Shown here: one piece after another, positions 1 to 39,189 of the stretch
Layout of the letters: every line of letters starts with the position of its first letter
How positions within the stretch are numbered: position 1 is the first letter of the stretch
DNA from: Brienomyrus brachyistius
Lineage: Eukaryota > Chordata > Actinopteri > Osteoglossiformes > Mormyridae
Assembly: GCF_023856365.1 (NCBI RefSeq)
Contig: NC_064549.1
Span: 11,549,608 to 11,613,607, forward strand
Length of the DNA stretch: 64,000 nt
Direction of reading: 5' to 3'
Program-made: the position numbers and the translations under genes
Notes under the pieces: generated by a model
Databases searched by the model: none
What the model was told of the DNA's origin: nothing
The model's input: the letters and a program-made list of their open reading frames with translations, nothing else

Positions 1-74
1 CCCGCCCCCAACCCCGCCCCTGCCCCGCCCCCTGCCCCGCCCCCTGCTCCGCCCCCACTGTCCCAGTTACTCAC

Positions 75-26490
<26,416 letters not shown>

Positions 26491-26498
<8 letters not shown>

Positions 26499-26607
26499 TT
26501 GTGCCACTGGCCGTTTTCCGTCCTTTGGTCCTGTGCGGGTCCGAGCAGCTCTCTCCCTGCGGAATAAGTGTATGAGACTGCAGCGAGGCGCGGTGCTCCG
26601 GACACAT
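26491..26607 (-). promoter_or_regulatory. upstream ORF overlapping the epha4 start
   Basis: ATG at 26607-26605 opens a 38-codon frame (MCPEHRASLQSHTLIPQGES...) whose TAG at 26493-26491 lies just past the epha4 ATG, so the two overlap out of frame. If transcription starts upstream of 26607 this would dampen initiation at the main ATG. The transcription start is not known from sequence. Confidence 0.4.
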
Positions 26608-26860
26608 GAGCGGGGGCGTTTCCCCAGCCTCTGACGCGCCTGTCAATCCACGCAGGGACAGGGGCACGAGAAACAAGTCAAATAATCATTAACCGCCCCT
26701 CTCGTCGATCCGGATCGGCAGTGATAAGCGCGATTCGGGCGCCGATTGCGGGCTTGCAGCTTCGCACCGCCTGAACAGCGGGGCTGCGGCTTTAACGACG
26801 ACACGTGCTTTCTGTTTACCATATTTACCCAGAATAAACGTGTGAATCTAAGGTGCCACA
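26499..26860 (-). promoter_or_regulatory. candidate epha4 5'UTR and promoter (CpG-rich)
   Basis: CpG- and GC-rich stretch immediately upstream of exon 1, with no TATA box that I can see. It holds a CACGTG E-box at 26802-26807, a TAATGATTA homeodomain-type word near 26685-26693 and TTGACAGG at 26638-26645. CpG-rich TATA-less promoters are usual for Eph genes. Exact start unknown. Confidence 0.5.
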
Positions 26861-29800
26861 ACAGGGGAACTCATTTTCTCTATTTAATTGCCAGCATAAT
26901 GAATATGGCAGAATAGTTGTATTTCATGACGCGCACTGGTTTTCTAATTTAATGGAAGTTATTTGTTTTTAGCCTTATTTTGCTCTACCTTGCAATAGGC
27001 CTCTGTGTAATAGGCCAGCATGAATGCATTCTTCTGCTTCTTATTATTATTATTATTGATGTTGTTGTTATTGTTATTATTAAGGTTTTGGTGGTAGTTA
27101 TGGTGGATTTTGCTATATTGTTCCATTCGTATTTTTCTTTTTTCCGACAATAATATAGGCCTAATAGTAATACATATTTGAAAACTAAATGCTTTTGTTT
27201 GGTTTGACGCAGGGATTTTTATCACTGGTCTTTACTTATGTATTTGCTAAATAGGTCGCATTTTAAGTCCAGTAAAGGCCGACGGGTAGCCGTCTACTCA
27301 GTAACGCCACCGCCACCTAGCGGCACCGTTAAGTACAGCCTTGTCCTCTATTTTAACAGCGGGCACAGTCGTGAATGATTAACATTTGTAATGAATTTCT
27401 AGCCACGTACACGTGAAACTTCCTTTACCTGGCGCAATCTCACCGTTTTACTAAACAGCGGGCGTGCCATACTAGCATTGCATAGTTATATTCATGAATG
27501 TGGTGCCGATTCTTCGAGTTAACACTGGAAACGTGCACTGGTTGTTTAAAAATAGCTGGGATATAACACACGTATGTCATCGAAAAATAATGTGCCGTGC
27601 ATGTATTTTAACATCATTAGTATTTAAAATTAAACCTATGTTGTAGGTATCTAATACAAACAATAACAACCACGTTGAACGACCTTTGGCGCGAAATTAA
27701 CATTTTCTGCGATTTTCGTTTGTGTGTAGGCCTATCAAGCGAAAACTGGGTTTTTTTGACGAAAACCCGTAAGTAAAAGAGACGTCTTCAGTCTGGAGAA
27801 TCACAGCTGCGTCTTTTTCTTTTGTCTTCCTGCCAGAACATTTCTTTCTCTCCCTTAACGCACACCTACACAGCTCTCGCTCTTTCCCAAAAGACTTTTG
27901 TTCGTCTGTTTAGGTGGCGGCTTCTGCGATCCGGGAGGGTGGATCGCATTGTGCCGGGAGTTCATGATGAGGAGCCCTTAGGAAGCAGCTATATGGATCC
28001 CTTCGGGGAACGTCTGCATAGAGACCCGCTCCTCAGCCTCAAAAATAGAAGTTAGGTTTAAAAAAGAAAAACTGTTGACTTTTTCACACTTTCACCCTAC
28101 AGTCCTTCCAACCGCTTGTATCTCGCCAGCCAAGAGATTGTGCGTTATTGGCAAAGCGGAATGAGTTTTTTTATGTTTACCGTATTTTTTTAGTGGAGGT
28201 GTAAGAAGTTAAGCATAGCATCTGCCAGAATCACTGCGGGGTGGGCTTGGACGTGGGAAGAAGACAAAGATAGGAATGGGAGAGTTATTTCCATGGGTAA
28301 TGCTGATATAGTACGTGAAACGCTTTCTAAAAACCTTCGGTCAATGATATTTAATTACTTATAATAATTAAAATGAAAATGATTGCTCATTTGGGTCATA
28401 ATTAAATGGATGTGTAACTAGCAGCGTAAAATACCGTACGAAACATTTCCTGGAAGCTACTTAAAACGGTCCCAAAGTGACACTTCTTTCAGAGCAACCT
28501 CTCCACATTCCTGCGCTATTCGCTGGTTACAGTTTATGGGACACTTTTTGAAGTTTTTTATGAACATTTTATTAAGGTTATTTTGGTCAAATTGAGATTA
28601 ATTGGTTGTCACTTTTAAAGTGTTGATCATATTTCTCTCACTATGCAGTAATTGCACGTTTGGGGGGCAGCAATTAATAATTATTATACATGCCCGAATT
28701 AGGAGGGAGTCAGTATACTGTAAACACGGTAAAGATGGTTAAATATAGAGTGATGTGCCTAGCAAATTCATTAGGAGGTGCGCAGCACTCGGTTTTCCTG
28801 TCCAAGGACAGCAGAGCAGGGCAGCAAAGCCGAAAATCAGCTTTTGATGGAGTACAGATGCAGCTTCGGCTCACATTTCAGCTGCGTCTGATATACCGAT
28901 ACCCGCAGCGGCTGCCTGGTAATTCGGGTTCCGGTGCCGCCCCGGTCATTCAAAGACTTTCCACTACGAACCCCGCCCGTCGAAATGTGTTAAGCTGCTT
29001 TTTTGATTCACCTTAGCACATGCCCGTGTACCGTCACTAAATTTACCTGAATGGTGTATTATTAGGAATTAACCGAACTGGCAGAAAATGTTCTCCTTGT
29101 CTTTTTAAGACGTTATTTATGCGATGTTTTGGTAATGACAGGACTACGTCAGAGTAATTGTTCAGTGAAGCAAGCATCTTCCAGCAGTATCCAGTCACCT
29201 GTGCTGGACTGGGATTGTGAATCGGTCCTGGAATTTAGCCCTGGTGGGGGAGGAATTTGCCAGCCCACAAACCCATTGGCCCATCTGGAAAATGCCTGGT
29301 ATGCCCTGAAACCCTGAACCTGGGCTGCTTTGGGTTTGATTGCATGCACATTTCGCAATGATGTGGGTGTGTGTGGCAGCCGCCGTGACCTGTGTGCGTT
29401 TCGTATGGCGCCATTGTTCTTTAATGGCGACTAGCATCGGTGAAAAGGAAGCTTCAGGAAATGGCATTAAACTGAGGAGCAGGTGACGCGTCTTTCTCCT
29501 GGTCTCCAGGGCGGCGATATAGCGTCTTTGTGACCGTATGGTTGCCCTGCTGAAAGCATCTCGCCCCGAATAATAAGTCCCATGAGAGCATGGGGAATTC
29601 TGGGATGGCCGAGTCTCACATCGGTCGCAAAGGCATGAATGGCGGCTTTCGACTTTTTCACAACGGGTCGTGCGACCGCAATTCCCAAGGCGGGTGGGGC
29701 AGCGGCGCAGAGAAGCCTGGCCAATGGGAAAGAAGCTGGAGCAGTAAAGGCCCCCAGGGGGGAGACCGCAGTGGGCGGGCTGGGGCACGGTCGGCTTCGC

Positions 29801-30370
29801 CCGCCGTTGTTTTCGCCCATTTGTGTCACGCCGTTTTTGATTGATTGCTCTTGGGTGAGTTCCCATTCACCTCCGAAGGCGTGGGTCCTGAGGTGGAGCT
29901 TCCCGAAGAGACGTCCCGTTTTTCTCCGTTTTTGTCCTCGGAGACTCCAGATGGCATCCGCCCACGCATCGGCATTGTCCCCCGCCTCACAGAAGCACTC
30001 TGCTCACGTCTGCGCGTCTCCCCACTTGAGTCGGCGGACATTAATTGCTGACTGCCCCGAAAAGTGCTTTGTCTCCTGACTCGGGGGTCCTTCCCAGGCT
30101 CAGGTCACCCTCCGTCATTGATTCTGGGCCCGATTCCTGCCCCTCGCCAGGTGGGGTTCCACTTGGGCTAGCGAATGGGCTACAGGCGAACAACCCCTCA
30201 TTCCCAGCTTGCCAAGGAGCCTTGGAAGCAGGACCGTATGGTGCCAGATCCCCCCGACCTCTTGCCCGAGAAAGGGGGCCCTCAAGAGAGCAGGGAAAGT
30301 GGTCAGTTGCAGGAATTCCCATGGTGACAATTTTCTGTGGATACAGGCATCCCACCTCACAGGTCTGTTC
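26861..30370. other. intergenic upstream of epha4, no gene seen
   Basis: AT-rich, mostly unique sequence up to about 29100, then GC-richer to 30360. It has a short TTA/TTG run near 27040-27085. The reading frames present (for example about 223 residues antisense at 29195-29866, 108 residues at 28690-29016) match no family I know and are not supported by splice or codon evidence. Distal regulatory elements for epha4 would be expected here. Confidence 0.55.
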
Positions 30371-30905
30371 TGCACGTGTCAGTGCCCTGAGCGGAAACCT
30401 GTGCAGCTACTGCTGGACTGAAACCCGCACGTGTCAGTGCCCTGAGCAGAAACCTGTGCAGTTACTGCTGGACTGAAACCCGTACGTGTCAGTGCCCTGA
30501 GCGGAAACCTGTGCAGTTACTGCTGGACTGAAACCCGCACGTGTCAGTGCCCTGAGCCGGAAACCTGTGCAGTTACTGCTGGACTGAAACCCGCACTTGT
30601 CAGTGCCCTGAGCCGGAAACCTGTGCAGCTACTGCTGGACTGAAACCCGCACGTGTCAGTGCCCTGAGCCGGAAACCTGTGCAGCTACTGCTGGACTGAA
30701 ACCCGCACGTGTCAGTGCCCTGAGCGGAAACCTGTGCAGTTACTGCTGGACTGAAACTCGCACGTGTCAGTGCCCTGAGCGGAAACCTGTGCAGCTACTG
30801 CTGGACTGAAACCCGCACGTGTCAGTGCCCTGAGCGGAAACCTGTGCAGTTACTGCTGGACTGAAACCCACACTTGTCAGTGCCCTGAGCAAAAACCTGC
30901 ATAGT
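30371..30905 (+). repeat. 55-bp minisatellite
   Basis: About ten copies of GTGTCAGTGCCCTGAGCGGA + AACCTGTGCAGTTACTGCTG + GACTGAAACCCGCAC. First starts at 30376, 30431 and 30486 give a 55-base period; some units are 56 because of an extra C in GAGCCGG. Copies are over 90 percent alike by eye except the last. 55 is not a multiple of 3, so no long frame results. Confidence 0.95.
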
Positions 30906-33055
30906 TACAGCTGGACTGCAGCATGTAAGAAGCAGCTGCATATCAGTCACTTGGTTGGGAGGAGGACCTGGGTGAGACCATGTGAGGTGGCCTGGGGCAT
31001 CTGATCTCTGCTCACCAGCTGGTTTTAAGTTGTTTTTGTTCCCCCTCTGTTGTTCTCTTCCAAAATGTCAGATGCTCTCACCATGTGGTCAGAGTCCCGC
31101 CGGGGCTTCTAGAGCATTCTAGAAGAGACGGCCTCTTAAAGGTCACCTCAAAAAAGACTCCAGGCTGTCGCTGTGTTAACAAGGCCTCCCTCGCTTAAGC
31201 TAAGCTGTGAGTGTGCTGAGCTGGCGGTAAACAGCACTATTAAGGACGTATATGTATAACCCAGCTTCAGAGTGTCAGGTGGCACAGGTAAACCTCCCCA
31301 CTCTGGTGACTAACAACTGAGCAAACGTAAAATCATGTCATCATGCCTTCTGACAGGAAGCCCACTTTTCAAATGTGGTGGGAAAGTGCGACACGTTTCC
31401 CACTTAACACCAATGCCAAGAACAAGAATTTAACCGAAGGCTGAGAAGTTTGGGGATAGTAGACGGTAATCAATGAAACATCCCCCCTTCTGACACTGAT
31501 GACCTCCCGTGAGAGACACTTAAAGAGACGTCGCCGTGTTTAACGCTGTGGCGCAGTCACAAACGCAAATCCTCTAAGCTTTATTTTTAAAGTGGCAGAA
31601 CACATCGGGTGCTTCCAGAAAGGTCTTTTTTCTTCTTTACTGGGCGAGTATAAAATGTGTTTCTCCATATCCCCAAGGCAGGCCTCTGTGAGACTTAAAC
31701 GAGATTTCTTGCAAACAGCAAGGATTAACTGCTCCCTCAAAAAAATCATTTTCGTTCAGTAAACAGATATGCAAATGAGCTGGGGGGTCCTGCAGGCTCG
31801 TGATTGGCTGAGGGGAGATCGAGATTCCAGAGCGATGCAGTTGAATGCTAATTCTCGAAGCTCTATTACGCCTCTTTGACGTCTGTAGCCTTGGACGTTT
31901 AATTCAGAGAGAGAGAGAGAAAGTGGTGAGAGGGAGAGAGAGAAGGAGAGACAAGGAGAGAAGGCAGAAGATGGAGGGAGCTGGGGAACATACGGAAAGG
32001 TAGATCGAAAGAGAGAAAAAAGGAAAGAATCTCATTAATTAGCCACAGTGGCTGTTTGTCACAGCCTAAGGGGTATTGAGTACATCCTTTACAGAGAGTG
32101 GAATCAGTCAATAAAGATAATTAGTTATTTAAAGTTTTTTAGATTTAATGAAATTCTACTTTTAATGTTGACGTCAATAATGTGAGTGACAATGATGTAA
32201 TGATTTCCCGCTATAAGTATGTCACGGAGCCCAGTTGTGTGATTGGGTGATTCAGCATGTTTGTCTCCATGGGGTTTGTGTCAGTACTGCCCTCACATGG
32301 ATGGGGATTTAGCAGGGAACAGACACACTTATCTGAAGTGCATTAATAATGTCAGGATGGCTGCCTGAAATGAGGACACACGGGCTGCTTATGTTCCGTC
32401 TTAACTAATATTAACAGAGACGAGGACAGGAAAAGGTGACAGAGCATTAAACAAGGGGTGCGGGGGACGGAGGGGGAGGATGGGGATTCAGATGTGGCCA
32501 CACAGGGGAGGGATGTGATTAAGCTGTTGGTAACATCGCCAAGCGCAGAGATAAAATTCATTCGGGAGGTCGCCCACATTAAATATTTAATAAATATCGT
32601 GGGACCCCCCTCCTCCCAGCTAATTTTGATGCCAAGATTTCAAAATATTGCAGTATACCCAAAATAGAACAATATACCACAATAGCATGTTACCCAAGCC
32701 GAGTATGAACCCAGTCTGGTCTGAGCCCAGTTTGGGTAGCCTGTCACAAGCTGATTTAAATGAGAACCTCGGACGCTAATTAGGTCACTGCTAATAATGT
32801 AAATTATGTCCTCTGTACACGCTTGACCTCATATTCCTTTTTCAATTATAAAAATATGATAATTTAGTCCTGGTCCCTGGTGTCATAATATCCTATCACT
32901 TAAGGTTCTGCAGATTGACACCTCTGTTTGAATGAGAAGCAAACATGGAGCCAAGAGAGAAAATAATGGGCAGGTCACAAAGCAGACTGTGTTATACTTA
33001 ATTATAATTACACAAGGCTTGTTTCTCAGAAGTACCGGTGCTGATGGGCAGTAAG
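30906..33055. other. intergenic, no gene seen
   Basis: Unique-looking sequence with a GA-rich patch at 31905-32020 and an AT-rich stretch at 32100-32200. No coding frame, RNA gene or classifiable element was found. Confidence 0.6.
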
Positions 33056-33990
33056 ACTCAGATCTGTGCTGTTTGAAGGCTTCCTCTGAATAGGGATGTC
33101 TCTCCGAGAGCAGGTAGGTGATCAGGACGGCGGAGCACGGTCCCTCTCGATGGGGGTGTATCTCCGAGAGCAGGCAGGCCATCAGGACGGCGGAGCACGG
33201 TCCCTCTCGATGGGGGTGTATCTCCGCGAGCAGGCAGGCCATCAGGACGGCGGAGCACGGTCCTTCTGAAAAGGGGTGTATCTCCGAGAGCAGGCAGGCC
33301 ATCAGGACGGCGGAGCACGGCCCCTCTCGATGGGGGTGTATCTCCGCGAGCAGGCAGGCCATCAGGACGGCGGAGCACGGTCCCTCTCGATGGGGGTGTA
33401 TCTCCGCGAGCAGGCAGGCCATCAGGACGGCGGAGCACGGTCCCTCTGAATAGGGGTGTATCTCCGAGAGCAGGCAGGCCATCAGGACGGCGGAGCACGG
33501 TCCCTCTCGATGGGGGTGTATCTCCAAGAGCAGGCAGGCCATCAGGACGGCGGAGCACGGTCCCTCTCGATGGGGGTGTATCTCCGCGAGCAGGCAGGCC
33601 ATCAGGACGGCGGAGCACGGTCCTTCTGAAAAGGGGTGTATCTCCGAGAGCAGGCAGGCCATCAGGACGGCGGAGCACGGCCCCTCTCGATGGGGGTGTA
33701 TCTCCGCGAGCAGGCAGGCCATCAGGACGGCGGAGCACGGTCCCTCTCCATGGGGGTGTATCTCCGCGAGCAGGCAGGCCATCAGGACGGCGGAGCACGG
33801 TCCCTCTGAATAGGGGTGTATCTCCGAGAGCAGGCAGGCCATCAGGACGGCGGAGCACGGTCCCTCTCGATGGGGGTGTATCTCCGAGAGCAGGCAGGCC
33901 ATCAGGACGGCGGAGCACGGTCCCTCTCGATGGGGGTGTATCTCCGAGAGCAGGCAGGCCATCAGGACGGCGAAGCACGGCCCCTCCCTC
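33056..33990 (+). repeat. 60-bp minisatellite with 360-bp higher-order unit
   Basis: About 15 copies of exactly 60 bases: ATCAGGACGGCGGAGCACGG + TCCCTCTCGATGGGGGTGTA + TCTCCGAGAGCAGGCAGGCC. Unit variants (TCTCGATGG, TTCTGAAAAGG, TCTGAATAGG; CGAGAG or CGCGAG) follow a fixed order. Bases 33181-33480 recur at 33541-33840 with one difference seen, so a six-unit (360-base) block was duplicated. Being 20 codons long, the unit leaves two minus-strand frames open for over 300 residues. The edges decay at 33060-33120 and after 33970. Confidence 0.96.
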
Positions 33991-34015
33991 ACACACAGTC
34001 CAGTCTAAGTCTTGC

Positions 34016-34753
34016 TCAGAGATGGGAAAAATACACCAAAATGTATTTTGATGCTAAATACATAATATCTCATTTGTGAACCAAAATAAACTGCAAAATA
34101 GAGCCACCAAGCAAAGTGAAAAATAAACTACAGTGTAGTTTTGTATTGTAAGAATACAAAAATACATTTAACATCTATTCCCTATCAGCCTGTTCCTTCA
34201 TAAGCACATTGATTCAAATGACTATTCATAAGAGCAACATTTTTTCACTACTTAAAAAGACACAATACAAATGTGAATCCAAACAAAAGATCAAATATTC
34301 TGAAGTGTCTTAAGTATATCCTAACCACTCGCATGAATAATCAGATAGTGGCAAGTCAATCGAATTAAAAATTTCATTGACAAAAGGGCTCCCTTTTCCG
34401 CCACCGATCGCAAATAACTCAAAACAACAAAATGAAAAATGACAAACATAATTTAAGTGCTTCGCTCAGCAGCATCTTAAAAACTCTAATCACGAATAAG
34501 AGTCAGTGGAGCTTGTAAGTTTTTTTGTTCAACATAAGTGATCAACTGTTGACTCTGACTCATTAAAGTGTCTGAAAAAACAAAAACCTCCTTTTTCATG
34601 TACAAACGAGTTCGTTCCGCACATGATGTCATCAGGCATATAAAGGGGAAAGTATTTAGTGTATTTTCTAGTAAGTCAAATACAAATTACAAAATACAAT
34701 TTTGTATTTAAAATACGTGTTTGAAATACATGTATCAGAAATACCGCTCTCTG
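34016..34753. mobile_element. non-autonomous hAT-like element (AT-rich, terminal inverted)
   Basis: Starts CAGAGATGGGAAAAATACAC and ends ...AATACCGCTCTCTG. The first about 60 bases (AAAATGTATTTTGATGCTAA) and the last about 80 (TTTGTATTTAAAATACGTG) are imperfect inverted repeats built of AAATACA words. No transposase frame. The layout is typical of abundant fish MITEs with GGGAAAA-TAC ends. I see no matching target-site duplication. Confidence 0.5.
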
Positions 34754-37700
34754 TCAGCCGCGACCCTCTGGACCCTCGTCCTTAACACCTGTAGGCTGGT
34801 ATCTGTGCCATCTGAGCACGTGATACCACACACTGCCCCCAGGGGCCGCCGCCCGGACGTGTCCGCCTTTCCTGTGAGGCGTCATTCATTTCCTTAGTGA
34901 ACTAGGTGATCCACTCCAAGGATTAACAGCAGGGCATTAGCACATTAGCCTGCCAACGGAAAAGGGCCTAATTAAATGAAGACGGGAAAGATCGTTTAAA
35001 ACATGCTCTAATTAGCTATCGGCCCGCCACCGCCCGCAGCAGCGTCGCCACCTCCTAACCTGTGCTGCAACGTTCACTAGGACACGGCAGCATTGTCAGG
35101 CGCGCCGTGCTTTCACACTGACGTCATCGCGCTGCTGGTTCTCTTCCAAAGAAGATGATGTAACACGGAGGACTTTCTGCATCGTCACGTCCATCTTGAG
35201 GAATGAGATCATCGTTATATACTTTCAGCCATCGTTCCAGGCCTCCGTATCCCTTTGACGGAACATATCGGTGGTAAAATAGCCTTCTGGCTTGTAGCGA
35301 AGCGAGGTGTTCCCACAATGCCTTGCTTCTGCGCCGTACAGCAGACCTGTACTTCCGCTGGGCCGTGAAAGTTGTTCTTGCGATGGACGACGTTGTTTCC
35401 ATGGGGGATAAAAATGGGCTGGGCTGGTTTGGCCCCCTTATTGAGGTCTTACTTTCCTACCTATCTCCTTCTGGAAGTACGATTTGCCGTAAAGGTGACC
35501 CATTGCAGCCCGGGCTCTGTAAGAGAAGCCCCTTGGCATGTTGGCACGGATGTCTACCCCCCCCCCCCCCCCCCCCGCCACCACAGACTCCATCTATCCT
35601 GCACCCATTAGCAGCCCCATTAAAATTCTTTTGTCCAATTTTCAAGGAATTTCACCTTCGCTAAAAAGACTGATGCAACCAGGTAGCAGCAGGAGCTCAA
35701 GACTGTACAATGGTGTCTTTTTACTTTGTGTGTGTGTGTGTGTGTATGTTTGTATGTGTGTGCTGGCCAGTCTTCCCCAAGTCTGAACTTGGTGTGATGG
35801 TTTTGGCATGAGAATCTGAAAGTTTAATACGGAAAATATTTCCCGGGTTGTAGTGTGGGTTCTCTGCTCTTTCAGAATCCATTTTCCCAGTTGATCCGAG
35901 GTTCTCCACTCGGTATTTATTCAATCAGACGAAGCACAGCTGGCATCTGAGCCAGCCATCATTGCCAAGAGGCACATGGTGTGGGAGGAACCCGACTTTC
36001 AAACACTCTGGATCATTCTCCAACGAACGATCAAATGCATTTTCATCAAATCTCAACATGACTCGTTTATCTCCTGCTCCATGGTCACTGAGTCATGTGA
36101 TTAACTGATAAATTCCATCTACTTTACCGTCAAACTAAATTATGCCGTGCATTAACATTACGGGGAATTACCGTGCAATCAGGTCGCCTAAAGCCGGACA
36201 TTTGCACACTGCTGGTCAGAACAGAATATCGTGGGGGGGAAGACGGGGGAGGGCTCTGTCCGAGAATATCTACACCTGCAAACTGCAAAATTTGTGATTT
36301 GCGTGGAAGGTCAGTTGCAGTTCAGCTGGTTTGTGGCGATTCGTGGGGGGCAGTGTGGTTCTGTCCCGTGGCATCCGTAAGTCCGCGGACCTCCACACGG
36401 ACCGAGGTTTCCGGGTAGCCTTGATGCTAACATTCATGTCTCTCATTACAGCCCATCTGTGTTCAGGCTATTAAAGGCGCAGGTGCTGGATTAAGCTGCC
36501 GTCCCACAGCCATAGCCTGGCATATATGTGACTAAATGTTGTGGCGACTCATATCTCAACAATTATGATTGGTCTGCTTGCCGACATCATGCTTCTTCCT
36601 ATGCAAATGTTTTGTTGTTGTTTCTGTCCGGCTGGGGGCTGTTTTCGTGTCACATTTGTTGTGTTTGTCTCACCGCTTGCTTGCTGTATTCTCCATGGTT
36701 GCAGACGTTTACAACGGGCATGTAAACGCAGTCGGGATAAACTTGAAACTGATTTTAAAGGCAATTTAAAGATAATCTTGGTAAGGAATAATCATTAATA
36801 CTGCAAAACTTGTTATGTTTCGTCCCCAGTAACAGAGTAGAAATGTTTTAGCAAGACTCACAGTGCTCAGCTAGCTAGCACACCAGTGCACAAGTATAAA
36901 TACTGGCAAAGGTGGGGGGCCACGTGCTTTGGCTGCGGCGTGAGCTCTGCCTAGGCTCGGGGAAGGAGGAAAAATCGGCCAAACACAGCTCAGCATTCTG
37001 GGTGGGGGGGGGGGGGGGGGGTTCACCCCCAGGTGTAAGAAGTAGGACCCCAAACTGGCCAAGCACGCCACAAGACCCACCCTTTGGAACTGTCCTGGTG
37101 TGGCTGCCCAGATGTTCACAAATATTGGGGGGGGGGGGGGGTAAATGGGACAGGCTGAGCAACCAGCACAGAAGCCTCCAGAATCTTAATTACTCAGCTC
37201 TCATGAAGGATTCAATCCAGTTCAAACTGGCTGATATTTCAGGAGGAAATCGCTGAGCGAGCGTCAGGTTAGAATATGATATAAATACCAAGTGTGACAG
37301 CAGCCTCTGACTGCCGAATAATAAACACATCCTTCAGCAGTCGTAATTATGCAGTGCCAGGTTCACTTCCATCAAATTAATTAATGAAATGAATGATTTT
37401 CTCCTTCTGAGGTTAATAAATTAAGGGTAACGCCCATACACCCCCCCCCCCCCCCCCCGCTCGCCCCACAGTTGTCCAATTGCTCTGAAGCCTTTGTTCC
37501 CCAGTCGGGCAGCTGCTTGCCAGTTTACTGACCAACAAGGTGAGACACCTTCTGAAGATCACTGGAGGCTTCAGCCATGGTGACAAGCCACAGATTGCAG
37601 CTCCATCTCACCTCGAGCCCCCATACTTGGGGGAGATGGGTCCCCACCCCCAGTTTCTGGCACCTTCTCCTTGCCTCTCCACAGGTGGCCTGAGTTTTCC

Positions 37701-37981
37701 TCATGAAGTGATTGACAAGGTGAATATCCAATCCCTTCCTATGTCTAATATTGCTGTCCCGCCTTTTACATGGCCAGTGACTCCATGTCACCTTCTGTTC
37801 TTGCACTTTCATTTGTCCTGTTTTTCAAAATAAATTCAGCAACTGGCTTTTTCTTTTGACTGTAGCTGTGTACATGGGGAACAATAATGAGGTTTTTAAT
37901 TTATGATTATTTATTACCACTCAGGCACTGACCCAACAGCCTGGTCTCACAGGATGAAGTGATGGTTGTGTGTGTGTGTTT

Positions 37982-38020
<39 letters not shown>

Positions 38021-39180
38021 TGTGTTTGTGTAGCCGTGGGCCGAAAGTGCATAAACATCTCAGTGTCGGCACACACACCTCCTGGATAGGAAACAGAGGG
38101 TGGGGGGGGGTGCAACCTCTCAGTCCACTGGACACGGGGGGGAACCAGGGGGGAACAAGCAGGCGTCTGTTTGTACAGGCTGTGGGAGTTTGTTCTGCAC
38201 ACTAGGGCAGGTCCCTCGCAGTGGGGTGAGACCTGCTCCCGCTGTTTCCCTAACCCCCCTCCTCCCCCCACTCCTATCACATCTGCCTATTTACCTTAAA
38301 GAATAAACTTCCATGCTAAATACACCCAGAAATATTCCGGAAAACTGGACACGCTAGGCTTAGAGCTGATCTTCCCTACATGCAGGTCTTTAGATTTGGG
38401 TTTGCAGTTGGGGGGTTCAGCAGTAAACAGGTGATCCGCGGGGTTGGGGGGTGGGGGTGCTTCGCCACTTAAGTCCACCATCTGACTGTCACACGCCAGG
38501 AGATCCAGCCTGCATGAGACATAGCACAGACCCGACGCTTGTGTCTGGGTGCTGACATCAAATATCCTCAGTGGGGGGCACCCAAAAAGTAACCACTGCT
38601 TTCTGAAGCTTGTGACTTAACAGCAAATTTAAAAAAAAATTACAATTGATTCCATCAATCACAGTAAAATATCAGGTAGCTTGACTTATTTAGCTGAAAC
38701 CTTAAAAAAATGCGAACGTCAACATGAATGAAACTCGGCTTCTGTCCTTTGATCTTCCGGAAAGTCACTGGTCTACTGTGATTTATTTTATTCCATAAAT
38801 TTTATCCATAAGTTCTACAGACAGACGATGTGGGGCGTTTTCACTGGGGTGGGGGGGTCTCCCCTGCTCCTGTCTGCGGCACTATTTTGGGGAGGGGGAC
38901 TAGGACTGTCAGTGTCACCGTCTCCCATCACACTCGGGGAGTGTCCCAGGATCCGGGCCTCTGCCAGTATCCGCCAGCTTACAGCGTTGCTTACTCCAGA
39001 TTCCCTGAATCATTAAAACAACACTGTCTGCACTGTGTGACCAGCCTGATTGATTGGGGGGGGGGGGGGTCACACCATAATGTTTTTCAGCCACCCAGTC
39101 TCCCCTGCCCCAGGCCCATGATGTCGAACTGTCACTGTGAACAAACCCCCCACCCCGAGGGCTCCATGAGATTTAAAGGG
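34754..39180. other. intergenic, no supported gene
   Basis: Mixed sequence with TG microsatellites (35728-35762, 37968-38030) and long homopolymers: C20 at 35557-35576, G18 at 37004-37021, a G run at 37128-37141 and C18 at 37441-37458. Only the doubtful ORF at 35124 stands out. Confidence 0.55.
35124..35402 (-). CDS. hypothetical 92-residue ORF, doubtful
   Basis: Open frame from an ATG in a strong context (CCCATGG) to TGA. It reads METTSSIARTTFTAQRKYRS, then AVRRRSKALWEHLASLQARR and LFYHRYVPSKGYGGLERWLK. Basic, no signal or membrane segment, not low-complexity, unlike most other frames here. I do not recognise a family. It could be a lone exon, a decayed mobile-element frame or chance. There is no neighbouring exon or poly(A) evidence. 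Confidence 0.2.
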   Translation of the reverse strand: METTSSIARTTFTAQRKYRSAVRRRSKALWEHLASLQARRLFYHRYVPSKGYGGLERWLKVYNDDLIPQDGRDDAESPPCYIIFFGREPAAR

Positions 39181-39189
39181 CACACAGGA

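Noticed and set aside
29195..29866. 223-residue minus-strand ORF
   Set aside because: No recognisable family, composition driven by GC-rich sequence, begins at a non-ATG codon and shows no exon structure.
30371..33990. Tandem arrays resembling a CRISPR layout
   Set aside because: Units are contiguous with no unique spacers and the host is a vertebrate; these are minisatellites.
32883..33996. Two minus-strand ORFs of 369 and 312 residues
   Set aside because: They are the 60-bp minisatellite read in two frames; unit length of 20 codons keeps any frame open and no domain or splice support exists.
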